Of a stretch of 64,000 bases of DNA, positions 61,882 to 64,000 are shown piece by piece (position 1 is the stretch's first letter; each line of letters starts with the position of its first letter). The stretch comes from Pseudothioclava sp033100795 (lineage in GTDB: Bacteria; Pseudomonadota; Alphaproteobacteria; Rhodobacterales; Rhodobacteraceae). Under the pieces are notes generated by a model. The model saw nothing but the letters and a program-made list of their open reading frames with translations. It did not search any database and was not told the origin of the DNA. A program made the position numbers and the translations under genes. The stretch is taken from assembly GCF_033100795.1 (NCBI RefSeq), contig NZ_JAWLVI010000001.1:1-64000 (forward strand). Reading direction: 5' to 3'.

Positions 61882-64000
61882 TCAGAAGTCTTCCCACTCG
61901 TCTTCTGCAGGGTCCGGTTTGACAGCGAGCGAGCTGAGCCGCTTCGCCGCTGGCGCGACCGGCTGTGCGGGAGGGGCGTTTGTCGCCGCGGCAAATGCCG
62001 GTTCCCGCTGCGAGCGGAAACTTGCTGTGCCCACGCCGTCCGGCGCCTCGTTCCCAAGCGAGAACTGCTCCATCGTCGAAATCAGGATGTTTGCTTCGCG
62101 GTTGAGCGACTGACTCGCCGCTGTGGATTGTTCGAACATCGCAGCGTTTTGCTGTGTAACCTGATCCAGTTGGTGCACAGCGGAATTGATCTCGTTGAGA
62201 CCGGTTGACTGTTCGCGTGTCGAAACCGCGATATCAGACACGACCGAGAAAATATCCGTTACCGAAATCTGGATGCTGCCAAGGGCATCACCAGCCTGGC
62301 CGACCAGATCGACCCCCCGCTTCACCTGATTGGAGGAAGAGGAAATTAGTCCTGCAATTTCACGCGCGGCATCGGAGGAGCGTTGGGCGAGAGCACGCAC
62401 CTCGGAAGCGACGACGGCAAAACCGCGACCTGCCTCGCCTGCGCGTGCAGCCTCTACCCCAGCGTTCAGGGCCAGAAGGTTGGTCTGGAAAGCAATCTCG
62501 TCAATCACGCTGGTGATTTTCGAAATCTTGTTCGAACTGTCTTCGATTTCGCCCATAGCGGTGACGGCTTCGCGGACGATATTCCCGCTCGTCTCGGCGT
62601 GTGACTTGGCATCGGCCACCATTTTATTAGCCCTGTCGGCGCCGTCGGCGGCGGATTGAACGGCCGCCGTCAACTGGTTCATCGCTGCGGCGGTCTGTTC
62701 CAGCGTTGCCGCCTGCTGCTCGGTCCGGCGCGACATATCGTCGGCGGCGGCAGCAATTTGGCCGGCCTCGTTGCGGATCGAGTTTGCGTTGTCGAGCACC
62801 TGTTTGATCGCAAACAGAAGGTTGGTTGTGGCGGTGTTGTAGTCGATGCGCAGGGTCTCGTAGCTTTGCGGGAATTCCCTGTCGATGGACGAGGCAAGAT
62901 CACCGTTCGAGAGCTTCTCGAGTGCGGCGCGCAGAGCTTCGACGACGTTTCGTTGAGCTTCTTCCATCGTTTTGCGCTCGATATCCAGCTTGTCGAGCGC
63001 GGCCTGTTGCGCGGTCACATCATTGGCCAGGAGGCAAAAGTGGGTGAGTTCCCCTTCGTCGTTGAGAATCGGGTTTGCCGAGCCTTCGAGCTGCACCTCG
63101 CGCCCGCCGAGCAACAGGATGAAGCGCCCTACAATCGGTTGAAGATTGGACATCAACTGGCACACCGGCGTGCCTTCATGCAGGATTTTACCGGCCATAC
63201 TGACGCCGAGCAGTGCTTCTGGTGAGGAGCCGAGAAGTGTCGCACAGGCGGCATTCAAAAGGTCGATGCGGGCGTCCGGTGTCAGGTCGATGCGAAGCTG
63301 GTTGCGGTGGATGGCGTCGATCACGGCGGCATTGCGTTGTTCGTCAGTCAGGTCGCGCCACTCGGAGACATGCCCGATCTTTTGCCCGCTTTCGTCATAG
63401 ACCGGATTGATCATGACGCTGAGATAACCGCTTTCGAGTTGCTGGCCGATACGGATCGTGTCCGACGAACCCGCGTCAAGCGATCCGGCTGCGCGGGGGC
63501 CGGCGGAGAGAATTTCATCCGCGCGGTATCCGATAAGATTGTCGGCGGAAAAGGCGCTGTGAACTGTGTGCAGCGCCGCCTCGTGTTTGCGTAAAAGCTG
63601 GCTCGCCGCCTCGTTCACATAGGTGATGCGGTGGTCGTTGCCGGTCAGGATCACGGCCGACGTGCTGGCGTCGAGAGCGGTCGAATTCACCTTCGCCTGC
63701 CGGTTTATCGCAGCCGAGGCTTTGAGCGAATCGCGCAATTCCTCGATCGCGCGCGCGATCATGCCGATCTCGTCTTTGCGCCGACGGCCCCTGATTTCAA
63801 CGGAAAAATCCTCGTTTTGGACAGCCTGGACGGCTTGGGCGACGCGGCGCAACGGCGCCCCGATAGAACCGCTGAACACCCATGCCGCCCCAGCCAGAGC
63901 AACCACGAACACAGCCGCTGTGATCGACAGCGCCTTTATCAGGCTGGCTTTCAGCGCGGCGGTCGCCAGTTCCGAAGACCACTCCATTGCGACAACTCCG
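61882..64000 (-). CDS. Methyl-accepting chemotaxis protein with PAS domains (5' truncated by window edge)
   Basis: The frame is open to the right edge, so the 701 residues from the first Met (63987) are only part of the protein; the codons before it (GVVA) continue the same frame. Visible are a membrane helix (about residues 17-38), HAMP (about 40-90), PAS modules (about 95-330, with LTGNDHRITYVNEAASQLL and a GYRAD loop), and the MCP signalling domain with the hairpin tip (EIAFQTNLLALNAGVEAARAGE). The C terminus EWEDF fits the WxxF CheR/CheB-docking pentapeptide. The missing N terminus probably holds an extracellular sensor. It is convergent with ubiX. Confidence 0.92.
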   Translation of the reverse strand, partial: GVVAMEWSSELATAALKASLIKALSITAAVFVVALAGAAWVFSGSIGAPLRRVAQAVQAVQNEDFSVEIRGRRRKDEIGMIARAIEELRDSLKASAAINRQAKVNSTALDASTSAVILTGNDHRITYVNEAASQLLRKHEAALHTVHSAFSADNLIGYRADEILSAGPRAAGSLDAGSSDTIRIGQQLESGYLSVMINPVYDESGQKIGHVSEWRDLTDEQRNAAVIDAIHRNQLRIDLTPDARIDLLNAACATLLGSSPEALLGVSMAGKILHEGTPVCQLMSNLQPIVGRFILLLGGREVQLEGSANPILNDEGELTHFCLLANDVTAQQAALDKLDIERKTMEEAQRNVVEALRAALEKLSNGDLASSIDREFPQSYETLRIDYNTATTNLLFAIKQVLDNANSIRNEAGQIAAAADDMSRRTEQQAATLEQTAAAMNQLTAAVQSAADGADRANKMVADAKSHAETSGNIVREAVTAMGEIEDSSNKISKITSVIDEIAFQTNLLALNAGVEAARAGEAGRGFAVVASEVRALAQRSSDAAREIAGLISSSSNQVKRGVDLVGQAGDALGSIQISVTDIFSVVSDIAVSTREQSTGLNEINSAVHQLDQVTQQNAAMFEQSTAASQSLNREANILISTMEQFSLGNEAPDGVGTASFRSQREPAFAAATNAPPAQPVAPAAKRLSSLAVKPDPAEDEWEDF

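Overview
The window is GC-rich, densely packed chromosomal DNA from an alphaproteobacterium, most likely of the Rhodobacterales (Roseobacter/Paracoccaceae type). The evidence is the gene set and order: mreBCD-mrdA-rodA, secG-pyrG, purA beside a DUF2842 gene, obgE-proB after rplU-rpmA, a hutC/hutF // hutIHG...U locus, and a ubiTUV // ubiD-ubiX locus. The taxonomic call rests on family recognition, not on a search. I saw no rRNA, tRNA, CRISPR array or insertion sequence. One 56-base run of N (35820-35875) marks an assembly gap.

Layout. 1-7.2 kb: two alpha/beta hydrolases (one has Trp where the nucleophile Ser should be), a PepSY protein with an OmpR-type two-component system, a class III aminotransferase, an EamA exporter and thiamine pyrophosphokinase. 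7.3-10.4 kb: a large acidic protein, then a roughly 0.86 kb segment bounded by 42/43-bp inverted repeats that holds a decayed SieB-like superinfection-exclusion gene. 10.4-24.7 kb: DUF2842-purA, secG, pyrG, the rod-shape operon (mreBCD, mrdA, rodA) ending in a 2-hydroxyacid dehydrogenase, leuA with a candidate leucine leader peptide, and an exported protein of 18 MORN repeats. 24.9-38.1 kb: nadE, a PfkB-type kinase, two small-family genes of unknown function, a zincin, gltX, an ABC-F protein, an AMACR-like gene, rplU-rpmA, a GNAT, obgE and proB. 38.1-47.8 kb: histidine utilisation. 47.8-57.2 kb: trpA, ychF, a ProC-like protein, and a two-component system divergent from a glucose/mannose-type ABC transporter. 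57.2-61.8 kb: the O2-independent ubiquinone genes ubiT-ubiU-ubiV facing ubiD-ubiX across a Crp/FNR-type box. The window ends inside a chemoreceptor gene.

How genes work together. The hut locus encodes the five-step route histidine -> urocanate (HutH) -> imidazolonepropionate (HutU) -> formiminoglutamate (HutI) -> formylglutamate (HutF) -> glutamate + formate (HutG), controlled by HutC through a palindrome in the divergent promoter. Two genes that do not belong to this pathway, a CaiB/BaiF (class III) CoA-transferase and an acyl-CoA dehydrogenase, sit translationally coupled between hutG and hutU. I propose that they oxidise imidazole propionate (dihydrourocanate) through its CoA thioester to urocanate and so feed HutU. 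This is the strongest candidate in the window for an undescribed system.

Other items for a second look are the repeat-bounded sieB remnant, the leuA leader peptide, the nucleophile-less hydrolase, and the pairing of a GltR/GtrS-like regulator with the sugar transporter.
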